64,000 nt of DNA from NCBI GenBank assembly GCA_019423125.1, contig JAHZBZ010000001.1, forward strand, positions 312,751 to 376,750, written 5' to 3'. Under the pieces are notes generated by a model. The model worked only from the letters and a program-made list of their open reading frames with translations. It made no database searches and had not been told where the DNA came from. The DNA is from Bacillota bacterium. GTDB lineage: Bacteria > Bacillota > Clostridia > Christensenellales > Borkfalkiaceae. Below, piece by piece: positions 48,683 through 56,585 of the stretch. Both the position numbers and the translations under genes were made by a program. The first letter of the stretch is position 1. Each line of letters starts with the position of its first letter.

Positions 48683-48991
48683 ATGTTATCCGTCGTACTC
48701 ACCGAAAAAGAGGGCTATCGCTTCGCTTATCTGCTCCGTGACGGGGCAAAGAGCTGGAGCGGCGGCCTGCGCGCCGACGGGGAGCTCGTGTGCGACGCGG
48801 GCTGTCCCTATCGCGAACTGATGCTCCGCACGCTCCTGTTCAAGTGCAGGAACGACTTTGTCCCCGAGGCGCATACCTCGCAGGATTGGGGGGTAGACCT
48901 CGCGCGCTTCGGATTCGGACGGGAAGGGGACGTTTTCCGCGCGTCGTGGGAGCAGATGCGCCTTCCGCACGACTGCGGTGACAAAGAATAG
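48683..48991 (+). CDS. Hypothetical protein, probably leaderless
   Basis: This is a 102-residue protein of unknown family. Predicted beta strands (SVVLTEKEGYRFAYLL) are followed by a Cys-containing middle (CDAGCPYRELMLRTLLFKCRNDF) and an acidic, Trp-containing end. There is no Shine-Dalgarno; a -10 box lies just before the ATG. It is followed 26 bases later by fhs. The Cys-rich centre (three Cys in 22 residues) could bind metal. Confidence 0.65.
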   Translation: MLSVVLTEKEGYRFAYLLRDGAKSWSGGLRADGELVCDAGCPYRELMLRTLLFKCRNDFVPEAHTSQDWGVDLARFGFGREGDVFRASWEQMRLPHDCGDKE

Positions 48992-49017
48992 CAAAAGAAA
49001 AGCCCGGAGGGAATAAA

Positions 49018-50667
49018 ATGCTGACAGACATCGAGATCGCAAAACAGTGCAAGATGCGCGACATCGCCGAGATCGCGGAAAAGCTCGGACTCAAAGAAGA
49101 GCAGCTCGAGCGGTACGGCAAATACAAGGCGAAGATCTGCGTGCCCGCGGGCGGCAAGCGCGGCAAGCTCGTCCTCGTGACGGCGATCAACCCGACCGCT
49201 TCGGGCGAGGGGAAGACGACCGTCTCCATCGGGCTTGCGGACGGCATGGCGCGGCTGGGCAAAAAGGTCTGCCTCGCGCTGCGCGAGCCCTCGCTCGGCC
49301 CCGTGTTCGGCATCAAGGGCGGCGCCGCGGGCGGCGGGTATGCGCAGGTCGTGCCGATGGAGGACATCAACCTGCACTTCACGGGCGACCTGCACGCGAT
49401 CACGGCGGCGAACAACCTGCTGTGCGCGATGCTGGACAACCACATCTTCCGCGGCAACGAGCTGAACATCGACCCGAAACGCATCTATTTCCGCCGCTGT
49501 CTGGACATGAACGACCGCTCGCTTCGCAACGTCACCGTGGGGCAGGGCGGCGAAGGGTGCGAGCGCGAAGAGCACTTCGAGATCACCGCGGCGAGCGAGA
49601 TCATGGCGATCCTCTGCCTTTCCTCCTCGCTCGAAGACCTCAGGCGCAGGATCGGCAACATCATCGTCGGCGAGACGTATGACGGAACGTACGTCTATGC
49701 GCGCGATTTGAAGGCGGAAGGCGCGATGACCGTGCTGCTCAAGGACGCCGTCAAGCCCAACCTCGTGCAGACGCTCGAGGGCACGCCCGCGATCGTGCAC
49801 GGCGGCCCGTTCGCGAACATCGCGCACGGCTGCAACAGCATCCTCGCGACCTATGCGGCGCTCTCCCTCGCCGACTGGACGGTGACGGAGGCGGGCTTCG
49901 GCGCCGACCTCGGCGCGGAGAAATTTCTCGACACCAAGTGCCGCGTGGCGGGCATCCAGCCCGACTGCGTGGTCGTCGTTGCGACGGTCAAGGCGCTCAA
50001 ACTGCACGGCGGCGCGGACAAGGCGGACCTCGCGAAGGAGGACCTCGCGGCGCTGGAGAGAGGGATGCCCAACCTCTTCAAACACATCGAAAACATGCAG
50101 AAGGTGTACAACAAACCCGTCGTCGTCGCGATGAACCGCTTTGCGACGGACACGCCCGCGGAGATCGAGGCGGTCATCGGCGGCGTGGAGCGCGCGGGCG
50201 CGCAGGCGGTGTTCACCGACGTCTTCCTCAAAGGCGGCGCGGGCGGCGAAGGGCTCGCCGAAGCGGTGTGCGCCGCGGCGCAGAAGAAGAGCGAACTGCA
50301 TTATTCCTATGATCTGAACGACCCGATCAAAAAGAAGATCGGAGACATCGTCCGCAACGTCTACGGCGGCGACGGCGTCACATTCTCGCCCGTCGCGGAG
50401 GAGAAGATCGCGGACGCGGAGGCGCGCGGGTACGGAAAGCTCCCCGTCATCATCGCAAAGACGCAATATTCCCTCTCCGACGACGCGAAACTTCTCGCGC
50501 GGCCGACGGGATTCAAAGTACATGTGCGCGACATCATCGTCAAGGGCGGCGCGGAGTTCGTCGTCGCGGTCGCGGGCAGCATCATGCTGATGCCGGGGCT
50601 GGGCAAGCACCCCGCCGCGGAACACATCGACGTGGACGAAAACGGAGAGACGGTCGGCCTGTCCTGA
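49018..50667 (+). CDS. fhs: Formate--tetrahydrofolate ligase
   Basis: This is a 549-residue enzyme converting formate, ATP and THF to 10-formyl-THF for one-carbon metabolism and, in acetogens, the Wood-Ljungdahl pathway. The P-loop TASGEGKTTVSIGLADG is visible, as are LREPSLGPVFGIKGGAAGGGYAQV, INLHFTGDLHAI and the late PTGFKVHVRDI. Length matches the family. GGAGGGAATAAA precedes the ATG. No other Wood-Ljungdahl gene is in the window. Confidence 0.97.
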   Translation: MLTDIEIAKQCKMRDIAEIAEKLGLKEEQLERYGKYKAKICVPAGGKRGKLVLVTAINPTASGEGKTTVSIGLADGMARLGKKVCLALREPSLGPVFGIKGGAAGGGYAQVVPMEDINLHFTGDLHAITAANNLLCAMLDNHIFRGNELNIDPKRIYFRRCLDMNDRSLRNVTVGQGGEGCEREEHFEITAASEIMAILCLSSSLEDLRRRIGNIIVGETYDGTYVYARDLKAEGAMTVLLKDAVKPNLVQTLEGTPAIVHGGPFANIAHGCNSILATYAALSLADWTVTEAGFGADLGAEKFLDTKCRVAGIQPDCVVVVATVKALKLHGGADKADLAKEDLAALERGMPNLFKHIENMQKVYNKPVVVAMNRFATDTPAEIEAVIGGVERAGAQAVFTDVFLKGGAGGEGLAEAVCAAAQKKSELHYSYDLNDPIKKKIGDIVRNVYGGDGVTFSPVAEEKIADAEARGYGKLPVIIAKTQYSLSDDAKLLARPTGFKVHVRDIIVKGGAEFVVAVAGSIMLMPGLGKHPAAEHIDVDENGETVGLS

Positions 50668-50723
50668 GCAGGGCGCAACGAATAAGAAGTTAAGAAGCAA
50701 TACGGACAAACGGAGAAAACAAA

Positions 50724-52376
50724 ATGGAAAACGGCAAACTGCCCGAAGCGACAAATTTTATAGAACAGTTTGTAAACGAGGACCTCGAGAGCGGAAAGGT
50801 GAGCGCGGTGCAGACGCGTTTCCCGCCCGAGCCCAACGGCTACCTGCACGTCGGGCATGCAAAGAGCATGTTCGTCAATTTCGGCACGGCGCTGCGCTAC
50901 GGCGGCAAGTGCAACCTCTTCTTTGACGACACCAACCCGTCCAAGGAAAAGACGGAGTTCGTAGACGCTATCCGCGAGGACATCCGCTGGCTGGGTTATG
51001 AGTGGGCGCGCGAGTGCTATGCGTCCGACTTTTTCGACACCATCTTCGAGTATGCGCTCCGCCTCATCCGCGAGGGCAAGGCGTTCGTCTGCGACCTCTC
51101 GGCGGAGGAGATCAAAAACACGCGCGGCACGCTGACCGAGCCGGGCACGGAGAGCCCGTACCGCAACCGCACGCCCGAGGAGAACGAAAAGCTCTTCCTC
51201 GAAATGCGCGACGGGAAATATGCGGACGGGGAAAAGTGTCTGCGCGCCAAGATCGACATGGCGTCGCCCAACGTCAACATGCGCGACCCCGTCATCTACC
51301 GCATCCTGCACGCGACGCACCACCGCACGGGCGACAAGTGGTGCATCTACCCGATGTATGACTACGCGCATCCCATCTGCGACTACCTGCAGGGGGTCAC
51401 GCATTCGCTTTGCACGCTCGAGTTTGAGGACCACCGCCCGCTGTACGACTGGGTCGGCATCTCCCTCGGCTTCGATCCCAAGCCCCGCCAGATCGAGTTC
51501 GCGCGGCTGAACATGACCAACACGGTCATGAGCAAGCGCTATCTGAAAAAGCTGGTGGAAGAGGGGTTTGTGCACGGCTGGGACGACCCGCGCATGCCCA
51601 CCCTTTCCGGTCTGCGCAACCGCGGCATCCCCGCGGCGGCGGTGCGCGATTTCTGCTCGCGCATCGGTGTGGCAAAGGCGAATTCGGAGTGCGAATACAG
51701 CTACTTCGAGGCGTGCGTCCGCGAGTATCTCAACGCGCATGCGGAGCGCGCAATGGCGGTGCTCTCGCCCCTCCGCCTGACCATCACGAACTACGAAGGT
51801 GAGGAGGAGCTTGCCTTTGACGTCAACCAGACGGACGAAAACGCCGGCACGCGCGGCGTGAAGTTCGGAAAGCATCTTTTCATCGAGCGCTCCGACTTCT
51901 CTCTCGACCCGCCGCCCAAGTACTTCCGCCTCAAAATAGGGGGATACGTCCGCCTGAAAAGTGCGTACATCGTGCGTTGCGACGACGTCGTGCGCGACGA
52001 GAACGGTGAGGTGTGCGAGGTGCTCTGTTCCTATGTCCCCGGCAGTCACAGCGGCAGCGACACGAGCGGGATCAAGGTCAAGGGCGTGCTGCATTGGGTC
52101 AACGCGGACACCGCGGTGGACGCGCAGGTGCGCCAGTACGAGAGCCTTCTTCTCGACGCGGAATATCCCGGGCAGGACTTCTCCGAGCGCATGAACCGCG
52201 GAAGCGAAAAGATCCTCTCGGCGAAGGCGGAACCCTATCTCGCGCAGTCGGAGGAGGGAACACCCTTCCAGCTCCTGCGCACGGGCTATTATAAGAAGTG
52301 CACGGAGGACGGCATGCTCGTTCTTTCCGAGATCGTCTCGCTCAAGGACAATTTCAACAAGAAAGGAAATGGCTGA
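50724..52376 (+). CDS. glnS: Glutamine--tRNA ligase
   Basis: This is a 550-residue class I synthetase. Motifs: PPEPNGYLHVGHAKS (HIGH region), FDDTNP, and VMSKRYLKKLV (KMSKS-like), with the two C-terminal beta-barrels (about 340-550). Its presence means that tRNA-Gln can be charged directly, not only via GatCAB as in most Firmicutes. It starts 56 bases after fhs. Confidence 0.96.
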   Translation: MENGKLPEATNFIEQFVNEDLESGKVSAVQTRFPPEPNGYLHVGHAKSMFVNFGTALRYGGKCNLFFDDTNPSKEKTEFVDAIREDIRWLGYEWARECYASDFFDTIFEYALRLIREGKAFVCDLSAEEIKNTRGTLTEPGTESPYRNRTPEENEKLFLEMRDGKYADGEKCLRAKIDMASPNVNMRDPVIYRILHATHHRTGDKWCIYPMYDYAHPICDYLQGVTHSLCTLEFEDHRPLYDWVGISLGFDPKPRQIEFARLNMTNTVMSKRYLKKLVEEGFVHGWDDPRMPTLSGLRNRGIPAAAVRDFCSRIGVAKANSECEYSYFEACVREYLNAHAERAMAVLSPLRLTITNYEGEEELAFDVNQTDENAGTRGVKFGKHLFIERSDFSLDPPPKYFRLKIGGYVRLKSAYIVRCDDVVRDENGEVCEVLCSYVPGSHSGSDTSGIKVKGVLHWVNADTAVDAQVRQYESLLLDAEYPGQDFSERMNRGSEKILSAKAEPYLAQSEEGTPFQLLRTGYYKKCTEDGMLVLSEIVSLKDNFNKKGNG

Positions 52377-52393
52377 AATTTTCTCTTGTGCGA

Positions 52394-52422
52394 TTGACAT
52401 TTTTACGACGTCATTGTATAAT
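52394..52422 (+). promoter_or_regulatory. Promoter of zinc-ribbon membrane gene
   Basis: TTGACA (52394-52399) and TATAAT (52417-52422) are spaced exactly 17 bp. Confidence 0.75.
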
Positions 52423-52490
52423 AGGAATGTGGATAGTTTCTTTTTCAGGGGAAAAGATCCGCAAAATCGACTGTATAAGGGTGATCAGAA

Positions 52491-53588
52491 GTGAAGATCT
52501 GTAAAAATTGCGGCTACCAGGCAGGGGAGGACAAGATCCGCTGTCCCAGCTGCGGCTATCTGTTCGAGGAGGACATGGACAATGTCCTGCGGCAGATGCG
52601 CACAAATCTGAATACGTACAAACAGGAGATATCCGCTCTTCCCGCGGCGCCCGCACAGCAGGCGTCCGCAGCGCAGGCGCCCGCCGCTCCCGCGGCAGGC
52701 GAACAGGAGCGCTTTGAACTTCTCACCGAGGTCGCACAGCTCAAAGGCGAGCTGAAATCTCTGCACAGCGAGATCGACCGCATGCGCGCAGGTCAGGTGT
52801 ATCCGTATGCGCCTCAGCCGGCGCAGCCTGCCGCCCAGGGCGCATCCGCGCAGGGTGCATCTTTCGCGCAGCAAGGCACGCAGCCTTTGTCTCAGACAGG
52901 GGCGGCGCAGCTCGCTCAGACCGCTCAGACCGCTCAGCCCGTACAGCCTGCGTATGCCGCGCAGCCGTATATCTATATGGCGCCTTATCCGTATGCGCAG
53001 CCTGCGTTTGGGGCACAGCCGGCGGCTGTAAAGGCGGGGCAGGATGCTAAAAGCCTGAAAAAACACCGCAGTTCGAACAGGATCACGATCGCGATCCTCT
53101 GTCTTCTTGCGCTCGCCGCGGCGATCGGGATGTTCTTCCTCTCCTGGATCAAGGACGGCATGGCGGGATTTGACGCTGTCGCAGGGCTTCTCTCCAAGGA
53201 ATCGGAGGGTGCGGTGCGGCTCAATGCCTATCTCGCACTGGTCGAGGCGCTCTCCGTCGGCGGGAGCGAAACGCTGACAAAAATTCTCAAACCCGTCTGC
53301 GAATATGTGATCCGCTACGGCATCCCCGTCTACGGCGGGTTGCTGGTGCTTTCCTTCCCGCTGTTGTTCAGCCTCGGCGGCAGGATCTGCTTCCGCGGAT
53401 GGCACCGCTTCGTCGCATGGCTCGCGCTTCTCGTGAACGCGGCGATCCTCGGCGTGTTCGTGCTTGTCAGCAAGTTTGACAGCGTCACGCTCTATTTCCT
53501 CATCGGACTCTGCGCCAATGCGGCACGCTGTCTTTTCCTCATCGTATATAAAAAGGATAAGGTGCATGAGGGCGGGCTTTCGAACTGA
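52491..53588 (+). CDS. Zinc-ribbon / Gln-Ala-Pro-rich membrane protein
   Basis: This is a 365-residue protein. An N-terminal zinc ribbon (CKNCGYQ, CPSCGYLF) is followed by a short coiled coil (about 80-105), a long low-complexity Ala/Gln/Pro linker (about 105-190), a basic patch (KKHRSSNR) and four membrane segments (about 200-220, 270-300, 310-330, 335-355). Similar zinc-ribbon plus membrane proteins are frequent in Clostridia without known function. GTG start with AAGGGTG upstream. It is followed by a CvpA-like gene. Confidence 0.8.
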   Translation: MKICKNCGYQAGEDKIRCPSCGYLFEEDMDNVLRQMRTNLNTYKQEISALPAAPAQQASAAQAPAAPAAGEQERFELLTEVAQLKGELKSLHSEIDRMRAGQVYPYAPQPAQPAAQGASAQGASFAQQGTQPLSQTGAAQLAQTAQTAQPVQPAYAAQPYIYMAPYPYAQPAFGAQPAAVKAGQDAKSLKKHRSSNRITIAILCLLALAAAIGMFFLSWIKDGMAGFDAVAGLLSKESEGAVRLNAYLALVEALSVGGSETLTKILKPVCEYVIRYGIPVYGGLLVLSFPLLFSLGGRICFRGWHRFVAWLALLVNAAILGVFVLVSKFDSVTLYFLIGLCANAARCLFLIVYKKDKVHEGGLSN

Positions 53589-53607
53589 AAAAGATCGTGC
53601 AGATCTG

Positions 53608-53632
53608 TCCGCGCGCCGCATTGGCGCGCGGA
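53608..53632 (+). terminator. Hairpin between membrane-protein genes
   Basis: TCCGCGCGCC/GGCGCGCGGA surround GCATT; the T run is short, so partial read-through to the next gene is likely. Confidence 0.5.
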
Positions 53633-53662
53633 ATTTGAACTTTTAACGAAGGGAGAAGAAAT

Positions 53663-54256
53663 ATGGCAATTGCAATCGACGTAATTTTTGTGCTCTTTCT
53701 CGTGCTCATGTTTTTCCTGAGCTTTCGGAAGGGCTTCCTGACCAAGGCGTGGTGGCTGCTCGACGTTGCGCTGATCGTGCTCGCGGGCATTTACTTTGCG
53801 CCGACGCTGGTCACCATCCTCGAAGAGATGAGCTTTATGCAAAAGCTGGAGGATGCGATCGCGAGCGGGCTCGCACAGGCGAGCTTCCTCAACATGGATC
53901 CCGCGGAGGCGGCGAGGACGTGCATGAACATCATCGCATGGGTGGTGCTCGGCATCCTCATCATCATCGTGATGGCGATCCTCAAACTGATCCTGCGCAA
54001 GGTGGTCAAGGTCAAGGTGTTCGGCTTTGTCGACAAACTGCTCGGCGGGCTGTACGGGGTCATCATTTCCGCGACCTTCCTGCTCGTCCTCGGCGCCCTC
54101 GCGACGACGCTGACGACTTTCGAGCCCGTCGCAAAGGCGTTCGACGTCTGTAAAGAGACGTATCTGTTCCGCTACATCTTCGGGGAAAACCCGTTCGGCG
54201 AGTGGACGCTCACCAATTTCCCGCTCGGGGAATGGATACAAAAATTCACCGCATAG
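53663..54256 (+). CDS. CvpA-like membrane protein
   Basis: This is a 197-residue protein with four membrane segments. The pattern DVIFVLFLVLMFFLSFRKGFLTKAWWLLD, then KVFGFVDKLLGGLYGVIISA, matches the CvpA family (colicin V production / envelope homeostasis). The C-terminus (FGEWTLTNFPLGEWI) is short and outside. AAGGGAG precedes the ATG. Envelope function is expected by family; specifics unknown. Confidence 0.75.
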   Translation: MAIAIDVIFVLFLVLMFFLSFRKGFLTKAWWLLDVALIVLAGIYFAPTLVTILEEMSFMQKLEDAIASGLAQASFLNMDPAEAARTCMNIIAWVVLGILIIIVMAILKLILRKVVKVKVFGFVDKLLGGLYGVIISATFLLVLGALATTLTTFEPVAKAFDVCKETYLFRYIFGENPFGEWTLTNFPLGEWIQKFTA

Positions 54257-54280
54257 ACAAAATAGTCAAAAGCAAAACGG

Positions 54281-54310
54281 CTCTCCGCCTTCGGGCGGGG
54301 AGCTTTTTTT
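54281..54310 (+). terminator. Terminator after CvpA-like gene
   Basis: GCTCTCCGCC-TTCG-GGCGGGGAGC is followed by six or more T. Confidence 0.85.
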
Positions 54311-54361
54311 GACAAACACACCGCGCGCCTGTCAGGGCGCGCGGTGTGTTTGTCAAAAAAT
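54305..54361. repeat. Long perfect inverted repeat
   Basis: A 20-bp stem (54311-54330 with 54337-54356) is extended by T and A runs to 54305 and 54361 and encloses a six-base loop. It reads as a bidirectional terminator merged with the previous one. Confidence 0.75.
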
Positions 54362-54463
54362 GTTGCTGGAGGTATTTTTCGCCTGCGTGAAAAATGCGCT
54401 TTTCCCGCGTATAAAGTTCGGGGCGCGGGGATATACTAACAGCGTAAAGGAGGAGGGACACTC

Positions 54464-55078
54464 ATGCAGTTTCAAAAGAGCCGTACGTTTACCAATCTTG
54501 CCCGCGCGTTTGCAGGCGAATGTCAGGCGGGGATGCGCTATCAGCTGGCGGCAAAGCTCGCCGTCGCGGAGGAATATCCCGTGCTTGCGGACATGATCCG
54601 CGGCATCGCCAAGAACGAGACCTATCACGCAAAGACATTTTTCGACACGATCTTGCAGAATGCAGGCAGTTGCGACAACATCGATCTGAAAGCGGGGTAT
54701 CCCTTTCATTTCGGCACCCTTGCGGAGAGCCTGAGCTTTGCGGCGGAAGACGAACACACCGAAAACTCGGACGTCTATCCCGCGTTCGCGCAGACGGCTG
54801 AGGAGGAAGGGTATCCCGAGATCGCCGCGCTGTTCAATCGCGTTGCGGCAGTGGAAAAGGAACACGAGCGCGTGTTCGCTTTCCTTGCCGGTGCGGTGCG
54901 TGACGGCACGCTTTACAAGCGCGACAAACCCACGCTGTGGGTATGCGGCGAATGCGGCTGGCGCGCCATGACAAAAGAAGCGTGGAAGGTATGCCCGCTC
55001 TGCAAATCCAAACAGGGCTATGTCGAAATTCCTTTGCCGAAGGAGAAATCAAAAGGAGAAAAAGATGAAAAACAGTAA
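54464..55078 (+). CDS. rbr: Rubrerythrin
   Basis: This is a 204-residue non-haem diiron peroxidase for oxidative-stress defence in anaerobes. The four-helix domain carries Glu/His ligands (FAGECQAGMRY, ETYHAK, EEGYPEIA, EKEHERVF) and a C-terminal rubredoxin-like domain has CGECGW and CPLCKSKQGY. GGAGG precedes the ATG. The C-terminus is Lys/Glu-rich and its last 14 bases overlap a repeat-peptide ORF. Confidence 0.95.
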   Translation: MQFQKSRTFTNLARAFAGECQAGMRYQLAAKLAVAEEYPVLADMIRGIAKNETYHAKTFFDTILQNAGSCDNIDLKAGYPFHFGTLAESLSFAAEDEHTENSDVYPAFAQTAEEEGYPEIAALFNRVAAVEKEHERVFAFLAGAVRDGTLYKRDKPTLWVCGECGWRAMTKEAWKVCPLCKSKQGYVEIPLPKEKSKGEKDEKQ

Positions 55079-55259
55079 AACGACAAACGCGCAGAACAAG
55101 CAGGCGCAGTCCAAGGCGACGCAGTCCAAGACGCAGTCCAAGACGCAGTCCAAGGCGACGCAGTCCAAGCAGGCACAGTCCAAGCAGGCGCAGTCCAAGG
55201 CTTCGCAGGAGAAGAGTTGCTCGGGAAAGTCGGGCAGGGGCGCACAGTCCTGCAATTAA
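55065..55259 (+). CDS. Gln-Ser-Lys repeat peptide
   Basis: This is a 64-residue protein built from repeats of TQSK and AQSK (coded by caggcgcagtccaag-type units), ending in a Cys-containing tail (SCSGKSGRGAQSCN). The ATG at 55065 has AAAAGGAG upstream inside the rubrerythrin gene, and the overlap implies co-translation. It is very basic, disordered and hydrophilic, with no signal. Repeat-number variation is expected. Function unknown; a nucleic-acid-binding, protective role would fit but is inference. Confidence 0.65.
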   Translation: MKNSKTTNAQNKQAQSKATQSKTQSKTQSKATQSKQAQSKQAQSKASQEKSCSGKSGRGAQSCN

Positions 55260-55273
55260 AGCGGTGTGCCCCC

Positions 55274-55360
55274 ATGCGCTCGCCCTATGACGTCGGCGGC
55301 AGTTACACGGGAACGCCCGAACATGGCGAAATGCCCGTGCAGGATGCAGACGATCTGTGA
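55274..55360 (+). CDS. 28-residue small protein
   Basis: ATG 55274 to TGA 55360 encodes a compact acidic peptide with SPYDVGGSYTGTPEHGE followed by PVQDADDL. The sequence is unlike random translation and resembles short conserved peptides annotated in gut Clostridia from memory; I could not verify this. It lies after the repeat peptide and before a terminator. The Shine-Dalgarno is weak. Confidence 0.5.
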   Translation: MRSPYDVGGSYTGTPEHGEMPVQDADDL

Positions 55361-55368
55361 GTCGGGCA

Positions 55369-55406
55369 AAAGAAGAGACGGCGTTTTGCCGCCTCTTCTT
55401 CTTTTC
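55369..55406 (+). terminator. Terminator after rubrerythrin cluster
   Basis: AAGAAGAG-A-CGGC-GTTTT-GCCG-C-CTCTTCTT is followed by CTTTT. Confidence 0.75.
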
Positions 55407-55452
55407 TCGCGCATTTTATACATAAATTTTACATGGAAAATTAAAAAGAATG

Positions 55453-55481
55453 TTGACGGAGTTTGCCAACCGTGGTAAAAT
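55453..55481 (+). promoter_or_regulatory. pfk promoter
   Basis: TTGACG (55453-55458) and TAAAAT (55476-55481) are spaced 17 bp, 21 bases before the pfk ATG. Confidence 0.65.
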
Positions 55482-55502
55482 ATCTCAGGAGGATTTTGTG
55501 AA

Positions 55503-56573
55503 ATGAAGATCGGTATTCTCACGAGCGGCGGAGATTGCGCGGGGCTCAACGCGGTCATGCGCGCGATCGGGCTGAACGCATACAGAAACATCAAAAACTG
55601 CGAGATCGTCGGCATTCCCGACGGCTATGGCGGACTCATTCGCGGCGAGAGTGCCCCGATGAAACAGTCGGCATTCGAAGGCCTGCTCAACGTCGGCGGC
55701 ACGGTGCTCGGCACCAGGCGCACGCCGTTCAAGATGATGACGGCGGAAGAGGGGAACGGAAGCACGCGCCTTGAGCGCATGCTCGCAAATTACAAGAAGA
55801 TGGGGCTCGACTGTCTTTTCACGCTGGGCGGCGCGGGCACGCACAGGACGGCGGCTTTGCTCTGCGCGGAAGGGTGTAACGTCATCGGTCTGCCCAAGAC
55901 CATCGACAACGACATCTACGGCACAGACGTCACTTTCGGCTTTTTTACGGCGGTGGACGTCGCGACGGAGGCGATCGACCGCGTCCGCACGACTGCGGCG
56001 AGCCACGGCAGGACCATGCTCGTCGAGGTGATGGGCAACAAGGCGGGCTGGCTGACGCTCTATGCGGGCATCGCGTCGGGCGCGGACGTCATCGTCCTGC
56101 CCGAGATCCCGTTCAGCATCGACAAGATCCGCGAAAAGATCATCGCCAACAGGAAGGAGGGCAAGAGCTGCACCATCATCGCCGTCGCTGAGGGCGCCGT
56201 CCTCGACAGCGAGGCCCCTTATAAGAAGAAGGAGCGCGCCTTTGTGCGCACCGAGCGCGGCGAGAGTACGGTCACGCGCCACCTTGCCGAGGTGCTCGGC
56301 GAACAGACGGGCATCGAGACGCGCGAGACGGTGCTCGGGTATATCCAGCGCGGAGGCAATCCGTCCGCCTACGACCGTGCGCTCTCTACCCGCCTGGGAA
56401 GCTATGCGGCGTATCTCGCAAAGGAAGGCCGCTTCGGCGTCACGGCGGCGGTGAGCGGCGCTTCGATCACCTTCAATGCGCTCGCGGACATCGCGGGCAA
56501 ATATAAGCTCGTCGACCCCTCGTCCGAGATCGTCCGCGCGGCGGAAGACATCGGCGTCTGCATGGGGCGATAA
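55503..56573 (+). CDS. pfk: 6-phosphofructokinase family protein
   Basis: This is a 356-residue enzyme phosphorylating fructose-6-phosphate. Motifs: GGDCAGLNAV start, PKTIDNDI with the catalytic Asp, MGNKAGWLTLY and QRGGNPSAYDR. The nucleotide-side loop reads LGGAGTHRTA where E. coli ATP-PFK has GGDGS; the Asp is Ala here, and the loop belongs to the GGxGTH variant group, so ATP versus pyrophosphate use cannot be stated. AGGAGG precedes the ATG. It is followed 12 bases later by ppx. Confidence 0.92.
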   Translation: MKIGILTSGGDCAGLNAVMRAIGLNAYRNIKNCEIVGIPDGYGGLIRGESAPMKQSAFEGLLNVGGTVLGTRRTPFKMMTAEEGNGSTRLERMLANYKKMGLDCLFTLGGAGTHRTAALLCAEGCNVIGLPKTIDNDIYGTDVTFGFFTAVDVATEAIDRVRTTAASHGRTMLVEVMGNKAGWLTLYAGIASGADVIVLPEIPFSIDKIREKIIANRKEGKSCTIIAVAEGAVLDSEAPYKKKERAFVRTERGESTVTRHLAEVLGEQTGIETRETVLGYIQRGGNPSAYDRALSTRLGSYAAYLAKEGRFGVTAAVSGASITFNALADIAGKYKLVDPSSEIVRAAEDIGVCMGR

Positions 56574-56585
56574 AAAGGAGACAAC

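Noticed and set aside
55049..55255. Minus-strand ORF rich in Cys, Asp and Leu
   Set aside because: It is the antisense of the Gln-Ser-Lys repeat gene; the repeats create the regular Cys pattern.
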